From the NCBI RefSeq assembly GCF_031312595.1, contig NZ_CP133592.1, forward strand, positions 1,488,001 through 1,552,000: 64,000 nucleotides of DNA, in the 5' to 3' direction. Shown here in pieces: positions 55,673 to 63,544 of this stretch. Both the position numbers and the translations under genes were made by a program. Position 1 is the stretch's first letter, and every line of letters starts with the position of its first letter. Under the pieces are notes generated by a model. That model did not search any database and was not told the origin of the DNA. It saw nothing but the letters and a program-made list of their open reading frames with translations. Source of the DNA: Methanolobus sediminis (lineage in GTDB: Archaea > Halobacteriota > Methanosarcinia > Methanosarcinales > Methanosarcinaceae).

Positions 55673-56248
55673 TCAAAGCACTCCTTTGGTGCTTTTGATC
55701 TCGTTTCCTTCTACAATCACTGCTCTTCTGAGAGCATAAGCGAAGGCTTTGAAGAGTGCTTCTATTTTGTGGTGATCGTTGTCACCATAAACATGAGCAT
55801 GCATATTCATTTTTGCATTCTGGGCAACAGCTTCGAAGAAGTGGTCTACCATCTGGGTGCTGAACTCACCAACTTTAGGAGCTTTGAACTCTGCATCTAC
55901 TACAAGATAGCTGCGTCCTCCAAGGTCCAGTGCAACGGTTGCAAGTGCTTCATCCATAGGAATGCGTGCTTCTCCAAATCTTGCAATACCTGCCTTGTTT
56001 CCAAGTGCCTCCGCCAGCACCTGCCCAAGAACTATGCCTGTATCTTCAATCAGGTGATGGTCATCTACAATGAGGTCTCCGGTAGCTTTTACCGTGAGGT
56101 CGAAGTTCCCATGTTTTGTGAAAGCAGTCAGCATATGGTCAAAAAACCCTACTTCTGTACTTATATCTGCAACACCTTTTCCGTCAAGGTTAAGCTCAAT
56201 GAAGATGTCAGTTTCGCTGGTTTTGCGTGAAATCTCTGCTTTTCTCAT
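55673..56248 (-). CDS. hisB: Imidazoleglycerol-phosphate dehydratase HisB
   Basis: A 191-residue monofunctional HisB. Metal-binding repeats are visible: [16 protein letters not shown] (near residue 38), [16 protein letters not shown] (near 65), [18 protein letters not shown] and [19 protein letters not shown] (near 160). Catalyses the sixth step of histidine synthesis. Third gene of the leftward hisG-hisA-hisB group, 39 nt after hisA. A hairpin (55671-55700) with an 11-bp bulged stem covers its TGA stop. Confidence 0.96.
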   Translation of the reverse strand: MRKAEISRKTSETDIFIELNLDGKGVADISTEVGFFDHMLTAFTKHGNFDLTVKATGDLIVDDHHLIEDTGIVLGQVLAEALGNKAGIARFGEARIPMDEALATVALDLGGRSYLVVDAEFKAPKVGEFSTQMVDHFFEAVAQNAKMNMHAHVYGDNDHHKIEALFKAFAYALRRAVIVEGNEIKSTKGVL

Positions 56249-56287
56249 GGGTGCACCTGTTGAATTTGCTCTCTATAGTTAGCTGCT

Positions 56288-57028
56288 TTATAAATCTTCA
56301 CTGATAATATTTATCGCTTCTGGAAGTGTGAATTTACCAGTGTATAATGCACTTCCGACAACAACTGCTTTTGCTCCGGTATTTTTCAGTGCAATGAGAT
56401 CTTCCAGTTTGGTTACGCCACCAGATGCAATCACCGGGATGTTAACTGATCTGACCAGTTCTTCGGTAGGAGCAGTGTTGACTCCCTGAAGTAGTCCTTC
56501 AGTATCTATATTAGTAAATAGGATACTTCCTGCGCCAAGCTCCTCAAATTTGATTCCCATTTCTACGGCTGTGAATTCGGATTCTTTTTTCCAGCCTTCA
56601 ATAGATACTTTACCATTCTTGGAATCCAGAGCCACGTTTATGTGTTCACTTCCAAACTCATCAGCAAGCTCTTTTACAAGCTGTGGGTTGTTGATGGCAG
56701 CAGTACTGAGTATTACTCTGTCAACACCGATGTTCAGAAGTTCGGCAGCATTTTCAAAAGAACGGATTCCGCCGCCGACCTGGATCTTCATTCCAAGAGG
56801 CTTGCATTCCTTGACTATGTTCTCTATAATTGGTGCATTCCTGCGTTTCCCATCAATGGCACCGTCAAGGTCTATGAGATGCAGGGTCTTTGCACCCTGG
56901 GATACCCAGTCTTTTGCCACAGCAACCGGGTCGTCAATGGAAACCATTTCGCTTCCGGGAACACCCTGTACCAGTTGTACGCATTTGCCGTTTCTCATAT
57001 CAACGGCAGGTATCACTTCGAATGACAT
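56288..57028 (-). CDS. hisA: ProFAR isomerase HisA
   Basis: A 246-residue TIM barrel that isomerises ProFAR to PRFAR in histidine synthesis. Starts EVIPAVDMRNGKCVQLVQG; GGGIRSFENAAELL near residue 80 and NIPVIASGGVTKLEDL near 200 are the two phosphate-binding loops. It starts 10 nt after hisG and precedes hisB, one operon. Confidence 0.96.
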   Translation of the reverse strand: MSFEVIPAVDMRNGKCVQLVQGVPGSEMVSIDDPVAVAKDWVSQGAKTLHLIDLDGAIDGKRRNAPIIENIVKECKPLGMKIQVGGGIRSFENAAELLNIGVDRVILSTAAINNPQLVKELADEFGSEHINVALDSKNGKVSIEGWKKESEFTAVEMGIKFEELGAGSILFTNIDTEGLLQGVNTAPTEELVRSVNIPVIASGGVTKLEDLIALKNTGAKAVVVGSALYTGKFTLPEAINIISEDL

Positions 57029-57038
57029 ATATCCTCAG

Positions 57039-57893
57039 TTAGGGCATCATTCTTTCAATTGGTACTACTAGGATATCTTTTGCACCTGCTTTTTTGAGCT
57101 CGCCAACGGTTGCAAAAATACCAGACGCATCGACAACGGCATGTACAGCAAGTATGGAATCATCAGATTCTACTTTCATTACTGTAGGACCTGCCATTCC
57201 GGGAAGTACTTTCTTAACTGTTTCAAGCTCGCTTTCCGGAACGTTCATCATAAGATAACGTTTGCCCTTTGCCCTGAGCACACTTTCAACAGCTGTCTGG
57301 ATCTGTTCGATCTTCTCATTGTCAGCTTTTGTCTTTTTGTTTGCTATGAGGTAAACTGATGAAGTGAATACCTTTTCTATCATTTTGAGATGATTGGTTA
57401 CAAGAGTTGTCCCTGAGCTTGAAATGTCCACTATTGCATCGGCAATTCCTACGTGTGGTGTCATTTCACATGCACCGCTGACCTTTATGACCTCTATATC
57501 AACACCAAGGTTCTTGAAGTATTTTGCAGTGATGTTTGGGAATTCAGTTGCAACACGCATTCCCTGAAGCTCGGCGGCAGAACTGATTGTAGATTCTTCA
57601 GGCACTGCAAGTACCAGATTTGCACCACCGAATTTAAGATCAAGCATGACCTCTACATCGGATTCGGTCTCATCAATGAGGTCAAGACCTGTGATACCTA
57701 CATCTGCGGCACCGTCCTGCACATATTCCGGGATATCTGCGGCTCTTGCAAAAAGATATGTGATCTCAGGGTCTGTTGTTTTAGCAAAAAGTTTCCTTGT
57801 TCCCCCTTCAAGTACAGGCAGGCCTGCCTCTTTAAGGAGGTTTACGGTAGGGTCATGTAAGCGCCCTTTGTTAGGTATTGCAATACGTATCAT
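57039..57893 (-). CDS. hisG: ATP phosphoribosyltransferase HisG (long form)
   Basis: A 284-residue HisG, the first and regulated enzyme of histidine synthesis. IAIPNKGRLHDPTVNLL at the start, GAADVGITGLDLI near residue 62 and the PRPP site ISSSGTTLVTNHLKMI near 165 are visible. The C-terminal about 75 residues form the ACT-like regulatory domain (MMNVPESELETVKKVLPG), so this is the long form sensitive to histidine without HisZ. First gene of the hisG-hisA-hisB operon; reverse-strand TATA-like TATAAAAG lies at about 57949-57956. Confidence 0.96.
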   Translation of the reverse strand: MIRIAIPNKGRLHDPTVNLLKEAGLPVLEGGTRKLFAKTTDPEITYLFARAADIPEYVQDGAADVGITGLDLIDETESDVEVMLDLKFGGANLVLAVPEESTISSAAELQGMRVATEFPNITAKYFKNLGVDIEVIKVSGACEMTPHVGIADAIVDISSSGTTLVTNHLKMIEKVFTSSVYLIANKKTKADNEKIEQIQTAVESVLRAKGKRYLMMNVPESELETVKKVLPGMAGPTVMKVESDDSILAVHAVVDASGIFATVGELKKAGAKDILVVPIERMMP

Positions 57894-58042
57894 GGGGATC
57901 CTTCTGTGAAATTATAATCAGTATCAATTGAACGTTCTTTCAAAGACTTTTATAGCATATAGAGTTCACGCTGAGCTTAGATTTACCATAATTAATTTAC
58001 TTCGTGCAATGTTATTACCGCTGGTTATTTTTTGGATGGTAA

Positions 58043-58052
58043 ATATTATATA
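58043..58052 (+). promoter_or_regulatory. TATA box of the S-adenosylmethionine synthetase gene
   Basis: ATATTATATA, predicting a transcription start near 58075 and a leader of about 65 nt; an AGAGGA ribosome site lies just before the ATG at 58140. Confidence 0.55.
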
Positions 58053-58139
58053 TGGATTAGGTTCTTGATATAGCGAAGAATAGATAATCAATTTGATTTA
58101 TTTCTTTTATTTGTTTTAATTGATTTCTAGAGGATTAAC

Positions 58140-59333
58140 ATGCGAAACATCAAAGTTGAACACCTGATTGAAACACCGGTGGAAAAACAGCAGATCGAAC
58201 TTGTAGAGAGGAAGGGAGTAGGTCACCCTGACAGTATCTCAGACGGTCTGGCAGAGGCAATGAGCCGTGCACTGTGTAAGGAATATATCGAAAAATGTGG
58301 TGTGGTCCTTCACCACAATACCGATGAGACTCAGATCGTGGCAGGAAGGTCAAACCCTCAGTTTGGAGGCGGAGAGGTCATCCAGCCAATTTATACTCTG
58401 CTTGTAGGAAGGGCAACCAAAGAATTCAACGGTGTAGAGATTCCAGCAGAGGCTGTTGCCCTGAGGGCAGCCAAGGAGTATCTCAGAAATACTATTGTTG
58501 ACATTGACCTTGAAGGAGACATAATTCTTGACTGTAAGCTTGGTACAGGTTCATCTGACCTGAGAGATGTTTTCCAGAGAGACAGGGTTCCTGTTGCAAA
58601 CGATACTTCCTTTGGTGTAGGGCATGCTCCCTTCTCAGAACTTGAGCAGATCGTTTACGATTCAGAGAGAATGCTGATAACAGATCTTAAGAAGAAGATT
58701 CCTGGAATTGGTACAGATATCAAGGTCATGGGTCTGAGGGACAACAATGATATTCAGCTTACTATCTGCTGTGGAATGGTAGGCAAGTACGTCGATGATA
58801 TGGACCACTACCTGAACATCAAGGAAGAGATGGTGGATTACGTTACTGACCTTGCTCTTAAGCGCACAGACCGCACAGTAAAGGCATTTGTCAATGCAGC
58901 AGATAATGTAAAGTGTAATTCAGTGTTCCTTACAGTTACCGGTACTTCTGCAGAAATGGGTGATGACGGTTCAGTAGGACGTGGAAACCGCTGTAACGGA
59001 CTTATCACTCCTAACAGGCCAATGAGTATGGAAGCAACCAGTGGTAAGAACCCAATTAACCACATTGGTAAGATATACAACCTGCTGTCAACCCAGATGG
59101 CAAAGGATATCGTAAAGGCAGTTCCTGATGTTGATGATGTTTACATTAAGCTGCTTTCCCAGATTGGCCAGCCAATAGACCAGCCATTTGTAGCAAGCGC
59201 ACAGATCATCCCTGCCGACGGTGCAAACTTCAACTCTATTAAGTCAGAAGTTGAGGTCATTATGGATGAGTGGCTCGCTGATGTCACCAAGATCACAAAG
59301 ATGGTCATCAACGGAGAACTTGACACTTTCTAA
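58140..59333 (+). CDS. mat: S-adenosylmethionine synthetase, archaeal type
   Basis: A 397-residue archaeal MAT, unlike bacterial MetK in sequence but of the same reaction: methionine plus ATP to AdoMet. Visible: [23 protein letters not shown] near residue 25, [12 protein letters not shown] near 58, and [23 protein letters not shown] near 275 with the active-site glycines. High expression is likely, given radical SAM and methyltransferase demand. A G+C-rich hairpin with T-run ends the gene. Confidence 0.96.
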   Translation: MRNIKVEHLIETPVEKQQIELVERKGVGHPDSISDGLAEAMSRALCKEYIEKCGVVLHHNTDETQIVAGRSNPQFGGGEVIQPIYTLLVGRATKEFNGVEIPAEAVALRAAKEYLRNTIVDIDLEGDIILDCKLGTGSSDLRDVFQRDRVPVANDTSFGVGHAPFSELEQIVYDSERMLITDLKKKIPGIGTDIKVMGLRDNNDIQLTICCGMVGKYVDDMDHYLNIKEEMVDYVTDLALKRTDRTVKAFVNAADNVKCNSVFLTVTGTSAEMGDDGSVGRGNRCNGLITPNRPMSMEATSGKNPINHIGKIYNLLSTQMAKDIVKAVPDVDDVYIKLLSQIGQPIDQPFVASAQIIPADGANFNSIKSEVEVIMDEWLADVTKITKMVINGELDTF

Positions 59334-59342
59334 TCCTGAAGA

Positions 59343-59397
59343 GCCCCTGTCCTGCGGTGACGGGGCAACTTCATTTTTGTTCTTTTAGGTTTTTTCT
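59343..59397 (+). terminator. Terminator after the AdoMet synthetase gene
   Basis: GCCCC and GTC (59343-59351, one bulged T) pair with GAC and GGGGC (59359-59366); a long T-rich tract follows to 59397. Confidence 0.75.
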
Positions 59398-59447
59398 ATT
59401 TGATTCTGTTTTTCAAATTTTTACTATGGCTGGCTTAGATGTTTCTC

Positions 59448-59456
59448 TTTATATAC
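59448..59456 (+). promoter_or_regulatory. TATA box of the tRNA-Tyr transcript
   Basis: TTTATATAC; predicted start near 59478, leaving a 5' leader of about 80 nt that contains a hairpin CGCACG/CGTGCG (59524-59529 with 59537-59542). Confidence 0.5.
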
Positions 59457-59560
59457 TCTTTAGGTGCAAACGTGTTTTACGGCGAAAGAGCTAAGTATGA
59501 TTATGCGTATTGGAGTGTTGCATCGCACGGCACTGTCGTGCGGAAGCATGATTTGTAAGA

Positions 59561-59668
59561 CCCGCTTTAACTCAGTTGGTAGAGTGCGCGGCTGTAGTTT
59601 GATTCATGTGCATGGTCACATTACGCGCAGGCACCGCGATGTCCCCGGTTCGAGTCTGGGAGGCGGGA
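59561..59668 (+). tRNA. tRNA-Tyr(GTA) with an intron of about 35 nt
   Basis: Acceptor CCCGCTT pairs with AGGCGGG (59661-59667), discriminator A; the C1-G72 pair is the archaeal tRNA-Tyr identity element. D-stem ACTC/GAGT, anticodon stem CGCGG (59587-59591) with CCGCG (59634-59638), anticodon GTA 59594-59596, T-arm CCCGG-TTCGAGT-CTGGG. An intron of about 35 nt (59598-59632) interrupts after position 37. CCA is not encoded. Confidence 0.9.
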
Positions 59669-59753
59669 CTTTCAAAATCATGAATAAAGCACAAAAAGCT
59701 TTATATACAAGAGCAGCCTTTTAGGGGTGCTCACAAGCGAAATCAACGTGAAT

Positions 59754-59826
59754 GTCCGAATAGTGTAGAGGCCTATCATGGAGCCCTGTCGAGGCTCCGA
59801 CCCGGGTTCGAATCCCGGTTCGGGCG
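59754..59826 (+). tRNA. tRNA-Asp(GTC)
   Basis: Acceptor GTCCGAA pairs with TTCGGGC (one T-G), discriminator G; anticodon stem GAGCC/GGCTC around CTGTCGA, anticodon GTC at 59788-59790; T-arm CCGGG-TTCGAAT-CCCGG. No intron, CCA not encoded. A TATA-like TTTATATAC (59700-59708) lies upstream, so it is transcribed separately from tRNA-Tyr. Confidence 0.95.
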
Positions 59827-59989
59827 TTAAATTCTAAATCCCGGAATTTCCGGGTAAATTCTCTCTTTTTGTTTTGGTTTATTACTAAATTCTATCTTTA
59901 TTAAATCAACTTTATTTAACATTTTTAATAATTTTTGAATTTTAACTACGTATAAATAGCATGTATATGTTACCTAAATTGTGGTACAT

Positions 59990-60097
59990 ATGAACGATTT
60001 TAACAATTTGATTGCTGCTAAAGCGCTGATACTTGCGATCCTGTACATTGCTCTCCTTTTTGGAATAGTGATCTTTGCAGGCGTAACGAATATTTGA
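59990..60097 (+). CDS. 35-residue single-helix membrane protein, copy 1
   Basis: ATG to TGA encodes 35 residues: a polar start (MNDFNNLIAAK) and a single hydrophobic helix (about 12-32, LILAILYIALLFGIVIFAG). A TATA box GTATAAATAG (59950-59959) predicts a start near 59980, and GTGG precedes the ATG. The same size and pattern recur in the small gene at 60491, which makes chance unlikely. Function unknown; such proteins often modify membrane complexes. Confidence 0.6.
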   Translation: MNDFNNLIAAKALILAILYIALLFGIVIFAGVTNI

Positions 60098-60490
60098 TTT
60101 TATTCTCTTTTGAAATACTCTTTTTGCATATTATTTTGAATACGGATGGACATTTTGTTTCTACTATAGCTGGTGTCCGGGATTGTTAGTAATAATTATG
60201 ATAATATATGTAAAACGCATACAAAATGTTACAAATCTATGTATTCGTAACATTGATATATCATCGATTCTATCTAGGGGTCAGACAGGTCGGATGGTCG
60301 CCTTCGATTATTCTAGTGTTCTCCAAATGCTACTTCAAAAACGACTTCCTGTAATTATAAGTGTTCATGGCGCCTCTGCCCTGTCAAGTTTTCTTTTGAT
60401 TACCATGCATTCTTTACATGTTCATTAAAGGCATGATTTTTGCACAGTTAGAAATGTATTTATAATACAACCGTCTTTTTGTAGACTGTT
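60098..60490. other. Intergenic stretch of 393 nt with a candidate small RNA
   Basis: A+T-rich, with no convincing gene; an 81-codon frame here has poor composition and no family. The 60278-60398 part has a promoter-like box, a long-range helix and a T-rich end, described separately. The right end holds the TATA box TATTTATAATA (60458-60468) of the second small membrane protein. Confidence 0.55.
60278..60398 (+). ncRNA. Candidate small RNA closed by a long-range helix
   Basis: GACAGG (60284-60289) pairs with CCTGTC (60380-60385); after a 6/5-nt internal loop GG(T)CGCC (60296-60302) pairs with GGCGCC (60369-60374), one bulged T. TGATATATC (60254-60262) is a TATA-like box about 25 nt before the first helix, and GTTTTCTTTTG (60388-60398) follows the last. 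These G+C-rich paired blocks stand out in an A+T-rich region. Confidence 0.45.
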
Positions 60491-60598
60491 ATGTTTGATA
60501 AAACCGGCAAATCCACGGTAGTAAGGTTAATTTTACTTGTATCTCTTTATGCCCTTTTGATGTTGTCTATGGGTGTTTTCTCGGCCTTGATACAATAG
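60491..60598 (+). CDS. 35-residue single-helix membrane protein, copy 2
   Basis: ATG to TAG encodes 35 residues: a short basic start (MFDKTGKSTVVR) and one helix (about 13-33, LILLVSLYALLMLSMGVF). TATA-like TATTTATAATA (60458-60468) puts the transcript start at or next to the ATG, so the mRNA is probably leaderless. The core LIL...LY.ALL....F matches the gene at 59990 in register, suggesting a duplicated family. Function unknown. Confidence 0.6.
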   Translation: MFDKTGKSTVVRLILLVSLYALLMLSMGVFSALIQ

Positions 60599-60751
60599 TT
60601 TCGACACAGTTCCAACTACTATTTGTTTTGATGTTGTATCTTTTAATGGTACTATCCGGGGTCTGCTAGCTGGGATTATGTCAACATAACAGCATGACAA
60701 AAGAGTTCAATTACAGAATAGTAATAAAAATGGTGGATTTTCCGTTTAGTA

Positions 60752-60814
60752 TCGTTCTTAGAACGTTTTTCCGTTTTTCCGTTTTGCGTCGTTTTTAGAA
60801 CGTTTTTCCGTTTT
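60752..60814. repeat. Two direct repeats of 26 bp
   Basis: The units 60752-60777 and 60789-60814 differ at a single base (TCGTTCTTAG in the first, TCGTTTTTAG in the second) and share AACGTTTTTCCGTTTT. The first contains the palindrome GTTCT-T-AGAAC. They lie just beyond the stop of the leftward gene at 60820; read on the plus strand they are T-rich. Confidence 0.65.
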
Positions 60815-60819
60815 AATCA

Positions 60820-61209
60820 TCATAATGCTACAGTGTGGAGTATCTGTACAAGGCTGCATTCCATGAATATGACCATCAGGTTGTTCACCACCAGGAACAG
60901 ACCTACGAATGCAATAGCCGTCCTTGACAATCTCCACAAAAGATCTGTCCACTTTGAATCTACATCCTTCAGGATTGTATAATTCCAGTACACGATTCCA
61001 ATGAACAGGATTTTAAGTATAAGGAGAGAGCCCACACCATAGTTCTGCATAACTGCCGCCAGGAAACCATTCTCTTCGAATCCATAGTTAAGCGCATGAG
61101 CTGTTGTCAGGAAATCACCGAGTACGTAAAACAGTATTATATACTTGATATCCCTGAGGAAATCAGAGACATTTGAAAACTGTGAAACGTACTGATTTGG
61201 GTTGTGCAT
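60820..61209 (-). CDS. DUF5658-like four-helix membrane protein
   Basis: A 129-residue membrane protein with hydrophobic segments at about 20-42, 53-72, 88-100 and 95-118. FYVLGDFLTTAHALNYGFEENGF is the signature seen in archaeal/bacterial DUF5658-type proteins (GD-TT, glycine, E-N). No enzyme motif. It stands alone on the minus strand between the small-protein region and the M24 peptidase genes. Function unknown. Confidence 0.72.
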   Translation of the reverse strand: MHNPNQYVSQFSNVSDFLRDIKYIILFYVLGDFLTTAHALNYGFEENGFLAAVMQNYGVGSLLILKILFIGIVYWNYTILKDVDSKWTDLLWRLSRTAIAFVGLFLVVNNLMVIFMECSLVQILHTVAL

Positions 61210-61420
61210 AATAGTTGCTTTTCATGGAGCTGTATATAACCGGAATGTGAATATATCCACATTCTATGTTCATAGAACTCCTAATTATGTATGACTAAAT
61301 GCCAAATTATGCACTAGAAATATGGTCAAAAAAGAACAAATCCTGTAAGGATATGTGTTATCAGCTTCCAGTCAGACATTTGATAACAATTTTGTACTAG
61401 TAGCTACTAGATACTATATC

Positions 61421-62596
61421 ATGACCTCATCAACAGTTCCCATTAATATTTCCAAAACGCTGGAAAGCCACAAGTCAGATGCATATCTGATGGTAGGGAA
61501 TTCGAACAATGCCGATATTTATTACGCAACCCGTTTTTCCGCTTCTGACGAGTTCACATACATTCAGATAAAGGACGGTAGCGAAATACTCTTTATTTCC
61601 GACATGGAAAAAGGAAGGGCTGAGATCGAATCCAGGGTGTCTGACATTCGTACCTTACAGGGCTGTGATTACAGGTCAAAAGTGAAGGAAAGACAGGATC
61701 CTGCCCTTGCCTATTGCGACTGCATCGCTAAGATCCTTCAAAAGGAAGGTGCAAGACATATTGCTGTGCCCAGGGATTTCCCATATCATATTGCACAGAC
61801 TCTTAAGGAAGAAGGATTTAGCATACAGGCAGTCAAAAGCCCATTTGCCCAGCTGCGCGCAAAAAAAGATGAATCTGAGATAAAGATTGTCAGAAAAGTA
61901 CAGGATGCCTGCAACACCGCAATGAAAGCAGCAGCGGAAATGATCCGCAAATCCGAAAATGTGGAAGGCATACTCAATTACCGTGGTTTTGCCCTGACAT
62001 CAGAAATGATCCGCAAAGAAATCGATATAACTCTTCTTGAACATGGGTGTGAGGCAGACAGCACCATCGTTGCAGGTGGCACGGGTTCAGCCAATCCTCA
62101 CTGGGAAGGTGAGGGTCCGCTAAAGGCAGATGAACCTGTGGTCATAGATATCTTCCCACGCAGTAAGAGGGAAAAATACTATGCAGACATGACCCGCACA
62201 GTTCTTCATGGAACTCCTTCTGATAAGTTAAAGGACATGTATGATGCAGTTCTTGAAGCTCAGAAAGCTGGGATTGAGATGGTAAAACCAGGTGTCAAAT
62301 GCAGCGACATACACAACAAGGTATGTGATGTTTTTAAGGAAAGAGGCTATGACACAATAAGAGAAGGTTCAACTGTTGGTTTTATTCATTCAACAGGGCA
62401 CGGCGTAGGTCTTGAGATCCATGAGCTTCCATATGTTGGCAACAGTGACGTGGAACTGGAAGAAGGCAATATCATCACCATTGAGCCGGGATTATACTAT
62501 CCGGATGTAGGCGGCATTCGTCTTGAAGACCTGATCCTTGTGACAGCAGACGGGCATGAGAACCTGACCGAGATGGAAAAGAAATTTGTATATTAG
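61421..62596 (+). CDS. Xaa-Pro aminopeptidase-like M24B peptidase
   Basis: About 391 residues from ATG 61421; an upstream in-frame extension to 61355 is not conserved in character. N-terminal creatinase-like domain (about 10-140), then the pita-bread catalytic domain with metal ligands in VVIDIFPRSKREKYYADMTRT (two Asp), HSTGHGVGLEIHE (His), ITIEPGLYY (Glu) and GIRLEDLI (Glu). It removes N-terminal residues next to proline. The methionine aminopeptidase gene follows after 31 nt; both belong to clan MG and may be co-transcribed. Confidence 0.9.
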   Translation: MTSSTVPINISKTLESHKSDAYLMVGNSNNADIYYATRFSASDEFTYIQIKDGSEILFISDMEKGRAEIESRVSDIRTLQGCDYRSKVKERQDPALAYCDCIAKILQKEGARHIAVPRDFPYHIAQTLKEEGFSIQAVKSPFAQLRAKKDESEIKIVRKVQDACNTAMKAAAEMIRKSENVEGILNYRGFALTSEMIRKEIDITLLEHGCEADSTIVAGGTGSANPHWEGEGPLKADEPVVIDIFPRSKREKYYADMTRTVLHGTPSDKLKDMYDAVLEAQKAGIEMVKPGVKCSDIHNKVCDVFKERGYDTIREGSTVGFIHSTGHGVGLEIHELPYVGNSDVELEEGNIITIEPGLYYPDVGGIRLEDLILVTADGHENLTEMEKKFVY

Positions 62597-62627
62597 TGCC
62601 AACTAAATTGCTATAAGGAGATTTTAC

Positions 62628-63524
62628 ATGGCTGACAAAGTTAAGGAGATCGAAGAGATAGTTGAAAAATATCTCAAAGCAGGAAAGATACTCTCACAGG
62701 TAAGAAGTGAGGCAAAGGACAGGATCAAGGTAGGTGTCAGTTTGCTGGAGATCGCTGAGTTTGTGGAGAACCGCGCAGTAGAACTCGGTGCGGATGGATC
62801 AGCTTTTCCATGTAACATTTCCCGTAACGATGAGGCAGCACACGCCACACCATTTGCAGGTGAGGAAACTGTCTTTGGTGAAGATGTCATAAAACTTGAC
62901 CTCGGTGTCCATGTTGACGGTTACATTGCAGACTCTGCAATCACAATTGACCTTTCTGGAAAGTATACCGAACTTGTAAACGCTTCTAAAGACGCACTTG
63001 ATGCTGCAATAGATACTGTTAAAAATGGTGTGAGCACAGCAGATATCGCTGCAGCTATTGAGGATGCAATTCTTGCACATGACCTGAAACCTGTAGGTAA
63101 CCTTACAGGGCACGGGCTTGCGCAGTATCTCCCACATGCTCCTCCTAGTGTACCCAACAAAAGAGTTACCAGTGGAGTTGTGCTTCGTACAGGTGACATA
63201 ATTGCCATAGAGCCTTTCGCAACAGATGGTGCAGGGAAGGTAGTGGACGGATCACTAACTGAGATCTTCCAGGTAGTGAATAAAAAACCAGTACGTTTAC
63301 CAGCCGCAAGAGCTCTTCTTAAGGAACTCGCTCCATACAGGACCCTTCCATTTGCAAAAAGATGGTTGAAGACCCCGCAACTTGACTTTGCTCTCATACA
63401 GCTTGAAAGATCAGGAATCGTTCATTCATATCCTGTACTTAAAGAAGTTGCAGGTGGAATGGTTTCACAGGCAGAGCATACAGTTATAGTAACAGAAGAC
63501 GGATGTCAGGTTACAACTAAATAA
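62628..63524 (+). CDS. map: Methionine aminopeptidase, type II
   Basis: A 298-residue archaeal MetAP2 that removes initiator methionine from nascent proteins. Metal ligands are visible in IKLDLGVHVDGYIADSAIT (two Asp), NLTGHGLAQYLPH (His), IAIEPFAT (Glu) and the last Glu in SQAEHTVIV. The 60-residue type II insertion (about 205-265, VNKKPVRLPAARALLKELAPY) is present. Good AAGGAG ribosome site before the ATG. Standard length. Confidence 0.96.
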   Translation: MADKVKEIEEIVEKYLKAGKILSQVRSEAKDRIKVGVSLLEIAEFVENRAVELGADGSAFPCNISRNDEAAHATPFAGEETVFGEDVIKLDLGVHVDGYIADSAITIDLSGKYTELVNASKDALDAAIDTVKNGVSTADIAAAIEDAILAHDLKPVGNLTGHGLAQYLPHAPPSVPNKRVTSGVVLRTGDIIAIEPFATDGAGKVVDGSLTEIFQVVNKKPVRLPAARALLKELAPYRTLPFAKRWLKTPQLDFALIQLERSGIVHSYPVLKEVAGGMVSQAEHTVIVTEDGCQVTTK

Positions 63525-63544
63525 CGTATCAGGAAGAGATCTGA

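Noticed and set aside
59464-59724. Frame of 86 codons across the tRNA-Tyr region
   Set aside because: It spans the tRNA gene, whose cloverleaf is fully supported.
60183-60428. Frame of 81 codons in the gap before the second small membrane protein
   Set aside because: Composition is not protein-like, there is no ribosome site, and the region is better explained as a structured RNA.
60752-60814. CRISPR array
   Set aside because: Only two repeat units with an 11-nt gap; no spacers of regular length and no cas genes in the window.
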